NCBI RefSeq assembly: GCF_014191875.1
Contig: NZ_JACHXD010000024.1
Span: 18,002-82,001 of the forward strand
DNA from: Pseudoduganella violacea
GTDB taxonomy: Bacteria; Pseudomonadota; Gammaproteobacteria; Burkholderiales; Burkholderiaceae_D
DNA length: 64,000 bases
Direction of reading: 5' to 3'
The notes below the pieces were generated by a model that did not search any database, was not told where the DNA came from, and saw only the letters and a list, made by a program, of their open reading frames with translations. Below, piece by piece: positions 37,549 to 46,401 of the stretch; position 1 is the stretch's first letter, and each line of letters starts with the position of its first letter. Position numbers and translations under genes: made by a program.

Positions 37549-37995
37549 GTGAAACCCATCTTTTCGATTTTTCTTATCTTGGCCGCGCAAGCGGCATACG
37601 CGGGAGGCGGCACTATGCAGATTCAGGGCGATTTCGATGTGAAACTGACGCCGCAAACGTCGGCCGATTCCCCGCCGTGGGGGCGGCAGCGCATTGAAAA
37701 AACCTTCCATGGTCCGTTGGCCGGCAGCAGCATTGGGGAAATGCTGGCCGTGCGCACGGAAGTGAAAGGTTCGGCGGGCTATGTGGCGCTGGAGCAGGTG
37801 AGCGCCACGCTGGCAGGGCGCAAGGGGACTTTTTTCCTCCAGCATTCTGGCCTGATGGATCACGGCGCGCCGACGCTGACCGTCAGCGTCGTGCCGGATT
37901 CGGCGACCGGCGAGCTGAAAGGCCTGAAGGGAACGATGATCATCCAGATCGAGGGCGGCAAGCATTCCTACGGCTTCAGCTACAGCCTGCCCTGA
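37549..37995 (+). CDS. Exported DUF3224-family protein
   Basis: A 148-aa protein. GTG 37,549 with AGGAG seven bases before it starts a signal peptide (KPIFSIFLILAAQAAYA). The mature beta-barrel-like domain contains RIEKTFHGPL, GSAGYVALEQV, GTFFLQHSG and IEGGKHSYGFSY, the DUF3224 pattern. Function unknown. A TTG six bases upstream is the alternative start. Confidence 0.8.
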   Translation: MKPIFSIFLILAAQAAYAGGGTMQIQGDFDVKLTPQTSADSPPWGRQRIEKTFHGPLAGSSIGEMLAVRTEVKGSAGYVALEQVSATLAGRKGTFFLQHSGLMDHGAPTLTVSVVPDSATGELKGLKGTMIIQIEGGKHSYGFSYSLP

Positions 37996-38011
37996 TCCGT
38001 GACGGGTGCGC

Positions 38012-39982
38012 TTAGCCGCGCGGGCGCTGGCGGTGGAAGACCAGCGGGCTGTATGGAATGGCCGATGGCGGCGGCGAATTCAGGATGCCCGTCTTCATCG
38101 CGCCCACCACATGCATTTCGCAGGGCTTACAGTCGAAACGCAGCGTATAGCGCTCGTTGCCGCTGACCAGCGTCATCGGCTCCGCGCGCACCTGGCCCTG
38201 GACGCCTTGCACGCCCTTGGCCTGCTTCGGGCACAGGTTGAAGGAGAAGCGCAGGCAGTGCTTGGTGATCATCAGCGACACTTCGCCCGGCTCTTCATGC
38301 GCTTCGTAAGCCGCGTCGATCAGTTGCACGCCATGCTTGTGATAGAAGGCGCGCGCCTTGTCGTTGTAGACATTGGCCAGATAGCTGAGCTGCGTTTCCG
38401 GATAAGCCGCAGGCGGTTCTTCCGCGGGTTTACGCTCGGGACGCAGCCAGGCCGCCACGCGCGCCGCTTCATGCGCTTCGATCGCTTCGCGGCGCAGCGC
38501 ATTGATAGCCGAGGAAGGCACAAACCAGGGGCGCGACAAGGCCAGTTCCACCTGGCGCGCCTCGAACATGGTGTTGCCCAGTTTGCCCAGGCTGGCGCGC
38601 AGGGCCGCGTCGGCCTGTTCCGCCTGCTGCGCAGGCTGGAATTCGATCAGTGCTTCGGTCGAGCTGGCGATGCCGTCCTCGTCGCAGATGCTCAGACACA
38701 GGCCGCCGGCGCATTCGCTCAGCGTCAGATCCAGCGCGACCTTGCGTTCGGACGATTTCTTGTTCAGCGCCGCTTCCCACTGGTGGTCGCGGTTGCGGTG
38801 GATTACGGTGCCGACTTTCAGGCCGGCCAGGGTGCTCAGCACCTCGTTGGGGAAGACGCGCCAGCGCTGGCCGTCCTCCTCCTCGCCGAGTTTTTGCACG
38901 GTATTGGCTTGAATGCCCACCGTGGTGCGCTTGTTCATATAGTTCAGGCCATCGCCGTTCGCCATCGGCGCGTTGGCGACGAGGTCGAAATGGTCGCCGC
39001 CGATGCGGCTCACCGTCCCCAGTTCCACGCCCACATACTTGGGCGAATCGAAGGCGCCGATGTCCACCAGGCGGCCCTGGGCGAAATAATCGGTATGGCC
39101 GCGGTGGAAGTTCTTGTCCACGTCGGGCGTGAACAGCACCTTGGTCTGGCCGCTCGAAGCGCGCGCCAGCTCGGGGCGGCGCTCCAGGATCTCGTCCAGC
39201 AGCAGGCGGTAATGGGCGGTGATGTTCTTCACATAGCCCATGTCCTTGTAGCGGCCCTCGATCTTGAAGGAGCGGATGCCGGCATCGACCAGCGCTTCCA
39301 GATTGCGGCTCTGGTCATTGTCCTTCATCGACAGCAGGTGCTTTTCATACGCCACCACGCGGCCTTGGCCGTCGGACAGGGTATAGGGCAGGCGGCAGGC
39401 CTGCGAGCAGTCGCCGCGGTTGGCGCTGCGGCCGGTGTCGGCATGCGAGATATAGCATTGGCCGGAGAAGGCCACGCACAGCGCGCCGTGGATGAAGTAT
39501 TCCAGCGGCGTGTCGACTTCCGCGCGGATTTTGCGGATTTGCTCGATGGTCAGCTCGCGCGCCAGCACCAGCTGGGAGAAGCCCACATTGCCGAGGAAGC
39601 GCGCTTTTTCCGCGGTGCGGATATCGCACTGGGTACTGGCGTGCATCTGGATCGGCGGCAGGTCCAGCTCCAGCAGGCCCATGTCCTGGATGATGAGGGC
39701 GTCGACGCCTGCTTCATACAGTTGCCAGATCTGCTTGCGCGCCGTTTCCAGCTCGGCGTCGTGCATGATGGTGTTCATGGTCACGAAAATGCGGGCGTGG
39801 TAGCGGTGGGCGAATTGCGTCAGCGCGGCGATATCCTCCAGCGGATTGCTGGCGTTATGGCGCGCGCCAAAGGCGGGGCCGCCGATATAGACGGCATCGG
39901 CGCCATGCAAAATGGCCTCGCGGCCGATTTCAGCGGTTTTGGCGGGGGACAGCAGTTCGAGCTGGTGACTGAGCAGCGACAT
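38012..39982 (-). CDS. rlhA: U32 family protein, 23S rRNA 5-hydroxycytidine synthase-like
   Basis: A 656-aa U32 peptidase-like protein. The N-terminal TIM barrel has ELLSPAKT, FGARHNAS and the cluster motif HGALCVAFSGQCYISH, GDCSQACR; C-terminal DUF3656 and KPCEMHVVG follow. At 656 aa it matches E. coli RlhA (YdcP), which hydroxylates C2501 of 23S rRNA, rather than the 450-aa TrhP. The cysteines of SGQC, GDCSQAC are candidate Fe-S ligands. Confidence 0.85.
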   Translation of the reverse strand: MSLLSHQLELLSPAKTAEIGREAILHGADAVYIGGPAFGARHNASNPLEDIAALTQFAHRYHARIFVTMNTIMHDAELETARKQIWQLYEAGVDALIIQDMGLLELDLPPIQMHASTQCDIRTAEKARFLGNVGFSQLVLARELTIEQIRKIRAEVDTPLEYFIHGALCVAFSGQCYISHADTGRSANRGDCSQACRLPYTLSDGQGRVVAYEKHLLSMKDNDQSRNLEALVDAGIRSFKIEGRYKDMGYVKNITAHYRLLLDEILERRPELARASSGQTKVLFTPDVDKNFHRGHTDYFAQGRLVDIGAFDSPKYVGVELGTVSRIGGDHFDLVANAPMANGDGLNYMNKRTTVGIQANTVQKLGEEEDGQRWRVFPNEVLSTLAGLKVGTVIHRNRDHQWEAALNKKSSERKVALDLTLSECAGGLCLSICDEDGIASSTEALIEFQPAQQAEQADAALRASLGKLGNTMFEARQVELALSRPWFVPSSAINALRREAIEAHEAARVAAWLRPERKPAEEPPAAYPETQLSYLANVYNDKARAFYHKHGVQLIDAAYEAHEEPGEVSLMITKHCLRFSFNLCPKQAKGVQGVQGQVRAEPMTLVSGNERYTLRFDCKPCEMHVVGAMKTGILNSPPPSAIPYSPLVFHRQRPRG

Positions 39983-40068
39983 GGCAACTTCCTGGCGAAA
40001 CGGAGGCGAAAATTATAACGGGAACCAGGGTCGAATGACAGAGCTACGTCCTTGGCCTGTTCATTGTT

Positions 40069-40086
40069 CGGCATGCAAACATGCCG
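40069..40086. repeat. Short perfect inverted repeat
   Basis: CGGCATG-caaa-CATGCCG in the 234-bp gap between the rlhA start and the ArsR operon. There is no T run. It may be an operator or part of the rlhA promoter region. Confidence 0.4.
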
Positions 40087-40166
40087 TTGGATCAAGCTGC
40101 GGTGCTGGAGGCGTAAACGCGGCGAGGCCTGAAAGAATTCCTGTTGTACTTTTTGCTTGATCATCC

Positions 40167-40208
40167 ATAACCTATGGGTTATAGTTTTACGCATAACTTG
40201 TTGGTTAT
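40167..40208. promoter_or_regulatory. Tandem ArsR operators
   Basis: Two 16-bp palindromes of the form ATAAC(C/T)-N4-GGTTAT at 40,167-40,182 and 40,193-40,208, 26 bp centre to centre, directly upstream of the ArsR ATG. Confidence 0.75.
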
Positions 40209-40216
40209 GGAATCAA

Positions 40217-40543
40217 ATGACTACTTCTTCTCATGATGCGCTCTTCAAAGCATTGTCCGACCCCACACGGCGGGCCATCTTCGAAACGCTATGTTCGGGC
40301 GGCGAACAGACTGTGGGCGGGCTGACCGCGCAATTCCACATCTCGCAGCCGGCCGTGTCCAAGCACCTCGCGGTGCTGAAGCAGGCCGGCCTGGCACTCG
40401 ACCGCCATGAGGGACGCCAAACCCATTACAGCGCGCAGTTGCAGGCGCTGTCTCCGCTGCTGGACTGGACCCACCAGATGAAGCGTTTCTGGGAAAGCCG
40501 GTTCGATGATCTTGAAGACCTACTGAAAAGGATGGACCAATGA
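40217..40543 (+). CDS. ArsR/SmtB family transcriptional regulator (SdpR-like)
   Basis: A 108-aa winged-helix protein. ALFKALSDPTRRAIFETL and the recognition helix region HISQPAVSKHLAVLKQAGL are canonical, with no metal-binding cysteines, so it is probably not a metal sensor. Translation continues into the SRPBCC gene by ATGA overlap. The tandem palindromes upstream indicate autorepression of the four-gene operon. Confidence 0.92.
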   Translation: MTTSSHDALFKALSDPTRRAIFETLCSGGEQTVGGLTAQFHISQPAVSKHLAVLKQAGLALDRHEGRQTHYSAQLQALSPLLDWTHQMKRFWESRFDDLEDLLKRMDQ

Positions 40544-40956
40544 ACGACACCGCACTCCAACTCCGCACCGTTGTGGTTGAACGCGAATTCCCTTATCCGG
40601 CAGAGAAGCTGTGGCGCGCGCTGACCCAACCGCACCTGATCGAAGCCTGGTTGATGAAAAGCGATTTTCAACCGCGCGCGGGCCACCATTTCAAATTCAG
40701 CGCCGACTGGGGCTCGGTCGATTGCGAAGTGATGGAAATTGAGCTGCACAAAACGCTGTCCTACACCTGGGCGGCCCATGGGCTGGAAAGCGTCGTCACC
40801 TGGACGCTGGAGCCGACGCCGGGCGGCACCCAGCTGCGCATGGAGCAAGCGGGCTTCCGCACGGATCAAGAACAGGCCTATCAAGGCGCGAAAATGGGCT
40901 GGAAACGCTTCTTCGATACTCTGGAAGGCGTGTTGGTCAAGGAGTCCGCACCATGA
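40540..40956 (+). CDS. SRPBCC (AHSA1-like) domain protein
   Basis: A 138-aa START/Bet v1-fold protein: VEREFPYPAEKLWRALTQP at the start, SYTWAAHG and the C-terminal GWKRFFDTLEGVL helix. These bind hydrophobic ligands and regularly pair with ArsR regulators; the ligand is unknown. Overlaps both neighbours by four bases. Confidence 0.88.
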   Translation: MNDTALQLRTVVVEREFPYPAEKLWRALTQPHLIEAWLMKSDFQPRAGHHFKFSADWGSVDCEVMEIELHKTLSYTWAAHGLESVVTWTLEPTPGGTQLRMEQAGFRTDQEQAYQGAKMGWKRFFDTLEGVLVKESAP

Positions 40957-41162
40957 GCGCGGCCATGAAAAGGACGCTGGCGCGCTGGGTGCACATCCTG
41001 CTGGGCGTTCCGGTGATTGGCTATGTGTATACTCCTTTCGAAGCGCTTCCGGGCTTTGCGCACCTGGTGCGCTACATCTATCTGCCGGCGCTCGTGCTGG
41101 CGGGGCTGTGGATGTGGAAGGGGCATGCCATCAAACGCATTCTGACCGGGAGAACGGCATGA
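40953..41162 (+). CDS. Small membrane protein
   Basis: A 69-aa protein with two probable membrane helices (about residues 13-30 and 40-56). Family not recognised. Its ATGA overlaps at both ends place it firmly in the ArsR operon. Confidence 0.8.
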   Translation: MSAAMKRTLARWVHILLGVPVIGYVYTPFEALPGFAHLVRYIYLPALVLAGLWMWKGHAIKRILTGRTA

Positions 41163-41581
41163 AGAAAGCGGATGCAGAAGCGGGCACGCCAGCCTCGCTC
41201 CAGATCGACCAGAAGTTCGCCGGCCTGGGCGACTGGCGCGGCGCGGCCCTGAGCCGGATGCGCGCGCTGATCCATGAAGCCTTGCCCGATGTGGTGGAAG
41301 AGGTGAAATGGATGGGAACCCCGGTGTGGTCGCATAACGGCATCGTCTGCACCGGCGAAAGCTATAAGGCCTGGGTCAAGCTGACCTTCCTGAAAGGCGC
41401 GTCGCTGGACGATCCGGCCGGCCTGTTCAATTCCAGCCTGGACGGCAACGCGCGCCGGGCCATCGATATCCGTGAAGGCGAAGAAGTCGATGCGAAAGCG
41501 TTCAAGGCTTTGATTAAAGCCGCAGCCGCGTTCAACGCCGACGCTAAGGCGCAGAAACGCCGCCCGAAGGCGGCGGCGTAA
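41159..41581 (+). CDS. DUF1801 family protein
   Basis: A 140-aa protein with the YdhG-like pattern LIHEALPDVVEEVKWMGTPVW and WVKLTFLKGASLDDP. The fold is small alpha/beta with no known activity. It is the last gene of the ArsR-SRPBCC operon. Confidence 0.88.
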   Translation: MKKADAEAGTPASLQIDQKFAGLGDWRGAALSRMRALIHEALPDVVEEVKWMGTPVWSHNGIVCTGESYKAWVKLTFLKGASLDDPAGLFNSSLDGNARRAIDIREGEEVDAKAFKALIKAAAAFNADAKAQKRRPKAAA

Positions 41582-41584
41582 AGA

Positions 41585-41615
41585 GCCGCCGGCTGGTGCC
41601 GGCGGCATGCCTTTC
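41585..41615 (+). terminator. Terminator of the ArsR operon
   Basis: GCCGCCGGC / GCCGGCGGC hairpin with a four-base TGGT loop, followed by a modest T-rich stretch. It separates the operon from the convergent effector-like gene. Confidence 0.6.
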
Positions 41616-44300
41616 TTATGGTTGATTCCTTGCCGGGTTCTCCGAAGAGAAATAACTGTGCTGAGCAAAGTGGCTGAGAGTGTCATTCCAGGCATTTTTT
41701 GCGACCTCAGTCAAGGCAGGTTCGTTGCCTGTCGGCGTGAATGATCCGAGGAAGCTTTGATAGTCGCCGATGAAATCATCCCGCTCCTTCTTTTTTGTTA
41801 ATTCGATTGCTACGTGCTCAATCAGCATGTCCACCTTTTGCGCAATGTCGTGAGCAGGCATCCCGTGGGCAGGATCTATATTGTCCTGCAGGAGTTTGGT
41901 AAAACCAGCTCGATCGGCGACGAAGTTATTTTCTGCCAGCTCCTTCGCCAGTCTCCCCGCCAGTGCAGCTGTTGGCCATGCTGGGTTCGTCCCTTGATCT
42001 ATCGCCAGCCACCCAGCCCATTCCTTAGCACTTTTCTTTTTCTGTTCGCTGATATCGGCGGACACGTCCGCACCCGCAGGCGACTGGAGTTTGCCAAGAA
42101 ATTCCAGGCGTTTTGCCTCGAAGGCCGCCGGATCCCTTGGCGCCGACACGGCTACAGGCAAACCACCCGGCTCGCGACTTAGCTGATGCGCCACCCATAA
42201 AGCTTCATGCATGGAGTGGCCGCCGTCGTATGTCAGGAACATCATGATGCCCAATAAAGCCTCTTGGGCATTGATGTTTTGCATCTGGTGCACCATATGC
42301 ATCCCGATATTGGTTGAGCCGGATACCCCACTAACATATGGAAGGCCGTTTTCCAACGCGGTTTTCAATGCATTGCTAGGGCTTTCCAGCTTAGGCCTGT
42401 TTCGGTCAGAAGGATGCATCGCTGGCTCCGTACCATCGGCGATGTAAGGCTGATGGTGCGTGGTAATACCCGATGTCGGCGCCATGCGGTTGAGATTCGT
42501 TGTGCCAATATGCCTTGCCGCCGCCGCGTCGATCACGCTTCCGTAATTCTCGTTTGCCGCGCGCATCCATGGTGCGCCATTTTCCGGATTCTGACGGTGC
42601 GACGCTTGTTCGCCCAGGGATTCAGTCATCTTAAGCGCCAAGTGGTATATGGCGGCGCTGTCATCTCCGCTTGAACTGGCTGCGTTCATTTGTTTATACA
42701 GTTCCGGCAGCACTTGCTCAGGAGATGCGTCTAGAAAAGCCGTTAGCTTTGACGATTGTGCCTCCAAGTGGGCGCGATCCAGAAGCATAGTACGTTGCAT
42801 ATCCCATGCCGTATATTTTTGCCGGTCGTGCGGCAAACCGTTCAGACTGCTATGAATAAAGCCCGCCATATTGTTTGCAGCATCCATAGCCGTCTGTGAC
42901 AGTGCGATACTGCTTCCTGGTGCGTTAAGCCCTTTCTGGGTCCCGTCCGCTGTTATCGCGGACCTGGTCTGATTCCACCAGGCAGCGTCAGGACATTGTA
43001 CTGGTTGCTCCGCCTGCATGGACAAAGACAGTTTGACGGTCAGGTAGGGGATGGCAATGCTGTCAAAGCCATTTTCCACTGGCGCGCGCAGCAGTCGTTC
43101 CAGTGCGTTGACTACTTCTCCTGGTGGCGCATTAAAAAATTGCTCCAGAGCAGGTGACTCTGTTTGCCAGCCACGCCGTTCATGTCTCATCATGTCCTGC
43201 ACCTTCCAGGCGGCAAATTGTCTGGCTTGGGGCGTTAGGGATGTAAGTTGGGTATCGAGGTGGGCAGCCATATTTCCCATCGCCGTTTTAACGGCGGCGG
43301 GAGGATTGCGAACCAATTGGTCGACGATGGCCGATTCCAAGGCGCGTCCGTAGATATTGTCATGAAGACGTGTATGGTAATTCGCCGCATTGGCCTGTTC
43401 GGGGATCGAAGCACTGAGTTCCTTCGCCAATTTTTCAAGCTCGGGCAGTCCCTCGTTTTTGCAGCGAGTTTCCACGCCGTTCAACCAGGCTTTCGTGTCG
43501 TCGAATTTCAGATTATGTTGCATGACACGGAGCTGCGTTTCTTCACCCAGATTTTGTAAGAAAGCAGCGTGGGGACCTTGTGCATTCGCCGTGGTAGCTC
43601 TCTGTATTTCGCGGCCGAGATGTGCCATGCATTCCATCGGCATGCGTTTTGCCAGCCTCGGCGCGCAGAAATCCGGTTTCGTAGCGGGTTGCTGGGCAAT
43701 GACGGCATCGTTGACGCGCTCCATGAGCGTGCCCAATTCGGCCGTGGTCAGCCTGTTGCCTGGTGCACTTACCCAGGCGTATGCGTCAGTGATCGTTTGT
43801 CCTGCTGGCGTCCCCCCCAAACTGTATTTAGCTGCGGTATTCGTCAATACATTCAGTACCGCTTCCTTGCCCAGCTTTATGGCTCCAGGATCCTGTTGAT
43901 TGGCTGGATCAGAGGCGGCGTTACCGGCACTGAGCTTGGTTTTGGGGCCAGACGGCACACAGCAAATCCCCAGGCGGACGTCGTCAAGGTTGATTACTTC
44001 CCCCAATACGGTGAAATTTTGGGCGGCGGGTGAGCTATTCAGCAGCTTGCTGTTCCACTTCACCATGTCAAGGATCGTGGTTTTGTCATCGACTATTTGC
44101 GTCGTAGGCTTGGGTACTGCAGTCGTGGCAGCACGCATGTGCATCAGAATAGGTTGCGAAGGTCCCCTTGCCAGCGTCGGCGGGAGGGGCTGTTGCTGCG
44201 CTGCCGCCGGTTGTGGATTTACCTGCGTCGCGCTTGTTTGAGTGCTGCTGCCACCGTATGGCAGGACCGGAGTAGTGGATGCGGCTGCTGGGCTGATCAT
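41616..44300 (-). CDS. Large effector-like protein of unknown function
   Basis: An 894-aa soluble protein that I do not recognise. The first 60 residues are Ser/Thr/Pro/Gln-rich and apparently disordered with no Sec signal, as in type III secreted effectors. The rest is helical with repeated-looking units around 300-420 and 490-590, each with similar DMQRTMLLDR/QDMMRHERRG helices. A C-terminal stretch (about 690-745) has GLPYVSGVSGSTN and YDGGHSMHEALW, with histidines that could be catalytic. GC content is visibly lower than in its neighbours, suggesting acquisition. AGGAAG precedes ATG 44,300. No secretion or chaperone genes are nearby, so secretion is conjecture. Confidence 0.7.
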   Translation of the reverse strand: MISPAAASTTPVLPYGGSSTQTSATQVNPQPAAAQQQPLPPTLARGPSQPILMHMRAATTAVPKPTTQIVDDKTTILDMVKWNSKLLNSSPAAQNFTVLGEVINLDDVRLGICCVPSGPKTKLSAGNAASDPANQQDPGAIKLGKEAVLNVLTNTAAKYSLGGTPAGQTITDAYAWVSAPGNRLTTAELGTLMERVNDAVIAQQPATKPDFCAPRLAKRMPMECMAHLGREIQRATTANAQGPHAAFLQNLGEETQLRVMQHNLKFDDTKAWLNGVETRCKNEGLPELEKLAKELSASIPEQANAANYHTRLHDNIYGRALESAIVDQLVRNPPAAVKTAMGNMAAHLDTQLTSLTPQARQFAAWKVQDMMRHERRGWQTESPALEQFFNAPPGEVVNALERLLRAPVENGFDSIAIPYLTVKLSLSMQAEQPVQCPDAAWWNQTRSAITADGTQKGLNAPGSSIALSQTAMDAANNMAGFIHSSLNGLPHDRQKYTAWDMQRTMLLDRAHLEAQSSKLTAFLDASPEQVLPELYKQMNAASSSGDDSAAIYHLALKMTESLGEQASHRQNPENGAPWMRAANENYGSVIDAAAARHIGTTNLNRMAPTSGITTHHQPYIADGTEPAMHPSDRNRPKLESPSNALKTALENGLPYVSGVSGSTNIGMHMVHQMQNINAQEALLGIMMFLTYDGGHSMHEALWVAHQLSREPGGLPVAVSAPRDPAAFEAKRLEFLGKLQSPAGADVSADISEQKKKSAKEWAGWLAIDQGTNPAWPTAALAGRLAKELAENNFVADRAGFTKLLQDNIDPAHGMPAHDIAQKVDMLIEHVAIELTKKKERDDFIGDYQSFLGSFTPTGNEPALTEVAKNAWNDTLSHFAQHSYFSSENPARNQP

Positions 44301-44408
44301 CGTATCTTCCTGGATGTTGAAAGAACATTCGGGTCGTTTCCCCCACCCGTTCAGGGACTCGTGGCCACAAGGGCGGCTTTGCATCTGTGGCAGGAAGCGG
44401 CAAATAGT

Positions 44409-45422
44409 TCATCGAGGAGTGGAAACGGCCGGTGTAGCGGCATGAGCCGGCGCCGGCAGACAGCCCAAACTTTCCAGCGTACGTTCCAGCGCGATCTCCA
44501 GCGGCGTGTGGGGTTCTACGCCGAGCACTTCGCGCAAAAGCCGGTTTTCCATGCGCACTTCCTGCTGCCACAGATAGCGCATCTCCAGCATTTCGCGCAG
44601 GGTTTCGTTGAAGGGCGAGATCAGGCGGATCAGCCACCACGGGAAGGCCTTCAGCTGCGGCGACCGGCCGCCGCGCGCTGTGACCACGCGCTGAATCGCC
44701 TGGCCAAGCTGCTTGCCGTCATGGTCCCAGTAGCCCCCCATATGGAAGCTGGCAAAGGCGGGCAGCGTTTCGCGGATCGCCAACAGGGCCAGCATCGTTG
44801 CCGCCACGTCAGGCAAATAGGCATACTGGTGGCCCACGCCCGGCGCACCGGGCAGCTTCACTTCGGACGGCACCCGGCCGGGACGGAGCATGCCCTGCGA
44901 CAGCCAGTTATTGCGCGCGCCGGGTCCGAAGAAATCGCCGGCACGCACAATAATGACGCGCACGTTGTCAGCTTCCGCTGCTTGGCGCAGGCGCTTTTCC
45001 AGCTCGGCGCGGATCCGGCCTTTGCGCGTAAGAGGGCGCTGCGGCGAGTCTTCTTGCAAGACAGGGAAGGCATCCGGCCCGAAATTGTAGACCGTGCCAG
45101 GCAGGACGATGGTGGCGCCATGCGCCTTCGCGGCGGCGATCGTGTTCTCAAGCATGGGCAAAACTTGCGTCCCCCAGCCGCGGTAGCCCGGCGGGTTGAC
45201 GGCGTGAACGATCACGCTGCAATCAGCCGCCGCCTCGGCAACCGCCTGCGCATTCAGCGCATCCCCCTCCAGCCATTCGACGCCACCGCTTGTGCGGCGG
45301 GATACGCCGAGGCCGCGTTTCAGCGCCCGCACGGCCCATCCTTGCGCCAGCAACTGCTTCACCATTTCGCCGCCGATGCCACCACTGGCGCCAAGCACCA
45401 GAACCTTTTGCTGAGCCTTCAT
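44409..45422 (-). CDS. NAD-dependent epimerase/dehydratase family protein
   Basis: A 337-aa extended SDR. The Rossmann motif VLGASGGIGGEM, the PGTVYNFGPD strand and GDFFGPGARN are present. The active-site YxxxK is not clear (RKGRIRAELEK occupies that region), suggesting an atypical NmrA/atypical-SDR enzyme. Divergent from a LysR gene that probably controls it. Confidence 0.85.
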   Translation of the reverse strand: MKAQQKVLVLGASGGIGGEMVKQLLAQGWAVRALKRGLGVSRRTSGGVEWLEGDALNAQAVAEAAADCSVIVHAVNPPGYRGWGTQVLPMLENTIAAAKAHGATIVLPGTVYNFGPDAFPVLQEDSPQRPLTRKGRIRAELEKRLRQAAEADNVRVIIVRAGDFFGPGARNNWLSQGMLRPGRVPSEVKLPGAPGVGHQYAYLPDVAATMLALLAIRETLPAFASFHMGGYWDHDGKQLGQAIQRVVTARGGRSPQLKAFPWWLIRLISPFNETLREMLEMRYLWQQEVRMENRLLREVLGVEPHTPLEIALERTLESLGCLPAPAHAATPAVSTPR

Positions 45423-45504
45423 ATTTACCTCCTTGTGTTGACCATGGAAAGAATTATGGGCAAACTCGGATTAAATGAAAATTCGCTAAATATCTATCGT
45501 TGCT

Positions 45505-45518
45505 ATACAAATTTGTAT
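45505..45518. promoter_or_regulatory. Perfect palindrome at the LysR start
   Basis: ATACAAATTTGTAT, 14 bp, a T-N11-A type site overlapping the LysR ATG (45,517) in the divergent promoter region. It is probably the LysR autoregulatory box. Confidence 0.6.
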
Positions 45519-46401
45519 GACATTATCTATCTCCTGGGACCTTTATCGAACCTTCCTGCACGTGCTGAAAGCGAGATCGCTGTCCGGCGCCGCGCGCGCG
45601 CTCGGTCTGACCCAGCCCACCGTTGGTCGCCATATTGCGGAACTGGAGCAGGGCTTGGGACTGGCCTTGTTTACCCGTTCGCAAACCGGCCTGCAGCCGA
45701 CGGACGCGGCGCTGCAGTTGCGCGTACATCTGGAAGAGATGCAGCACGTGGCCGCCTCCATCGAACGCAGCGCCCACGGTCATAAGGAGGTGCGCGGCGC
45801 CGTGCGTATTGCGGCAAGCGAAGTGGTTGGCGTGGAAATCCTGCCTGCCATTGTGGCGCCTCTGCGCGCCGCGTATCCGGAACTGGCGATTGAACTGGTG
45901 CTGAGCGACGCGGTGCAGGACCTGGTGGGGCGCGAAGTCGATATCGCCGTGCGCATGACGCGTCCGCAGCAGGACGTGCTCCTGGCGCAGCGTATCGGCG
46001 ACCTCACGCTGGGCCTGTTTGCCCACAGGGATTATCTGGCGCGGCAGGGCGCTCCGAAAAAGATGGCGGACCTGGCGGACCACAGCCTGATCGGCTTCGA
46101 TGTGGAAACGGCCTTCCTGCGCGCGGCCCGCTCCGAGCTTGGCGCATGGTCACGTGATCATTTCGCCTACCGCTGCGACAGTAACCTGGCACAAATGGCC
46201 CTGGTCCGCGCCGGTGCGGGGATCGGCGTCTACCAGGCCGGTCTGGCCTCGCGTAACAGCAATCTGGTGCGCGTGCTGCCCAGGTTGATGAATATGCCGA
46301 TGACGACCTGGGTGGCGATGCATGCAGACCTGCGCGAGAACACGCGTTGCCGCACCGTTTTCGACGCGCTGGTCAAAGGCATGCGCGCCGCCATGGCTTA
46401 A
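45517..46401 (+). CDS. LysR family transcriptional regulator
   Basis: A 294-aa regulator. The HTH is LYRTFLHVLKARSLSGAARA, LTQPTVGRHIAELEQGLGLA; the periplasmic-binding-like co-inducer domain follows. ATG 45,517 has no recognisable Shine-Dalgarno, so it may be leaderless or weakly translated. Overlaps the convergent MFS gene by 29 bp. Confidence 0.9.
   Translation: MTLSISWDLYRTFLHVLKARSLSGAARALGLTQPTVGRHIAELEQGLGLALFTRSQTGLQPTDAALQLRVHLEEMQHVAASIERSAHGHKEVRGAVRIAASEVVGVEILPAIVAPLRAAYPELAIELVLSDAVQDLVGREVDIAVRMTRPQQDVLLAQRIGDLTLGLFAHRDYLARQGAPKKMADLADHSLIGFDVETAFLRAARSELGAWSRDHFAYRCDSNLAQMALVRAGAGIGVYQAGLASRNSNLVRVLPRLMNMPMTTWVAMHADLRENTRCRTVFDALVKGMRAAMA

Noticed and set aside
38006..40018. 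A 670-codon plus-strand frame opposite rlhA
   Set aside because: Shadow of the U32 gene; no ribosome-binding site and no recognisable domain.
44316..44345. A possible hrp-box-like sequence (GGAAAC-N16-CAACATC) upstream of the effector-like gene
   Set aside because: Two mismatches in the defined parts and no hrp genes in the window; this is within chance.
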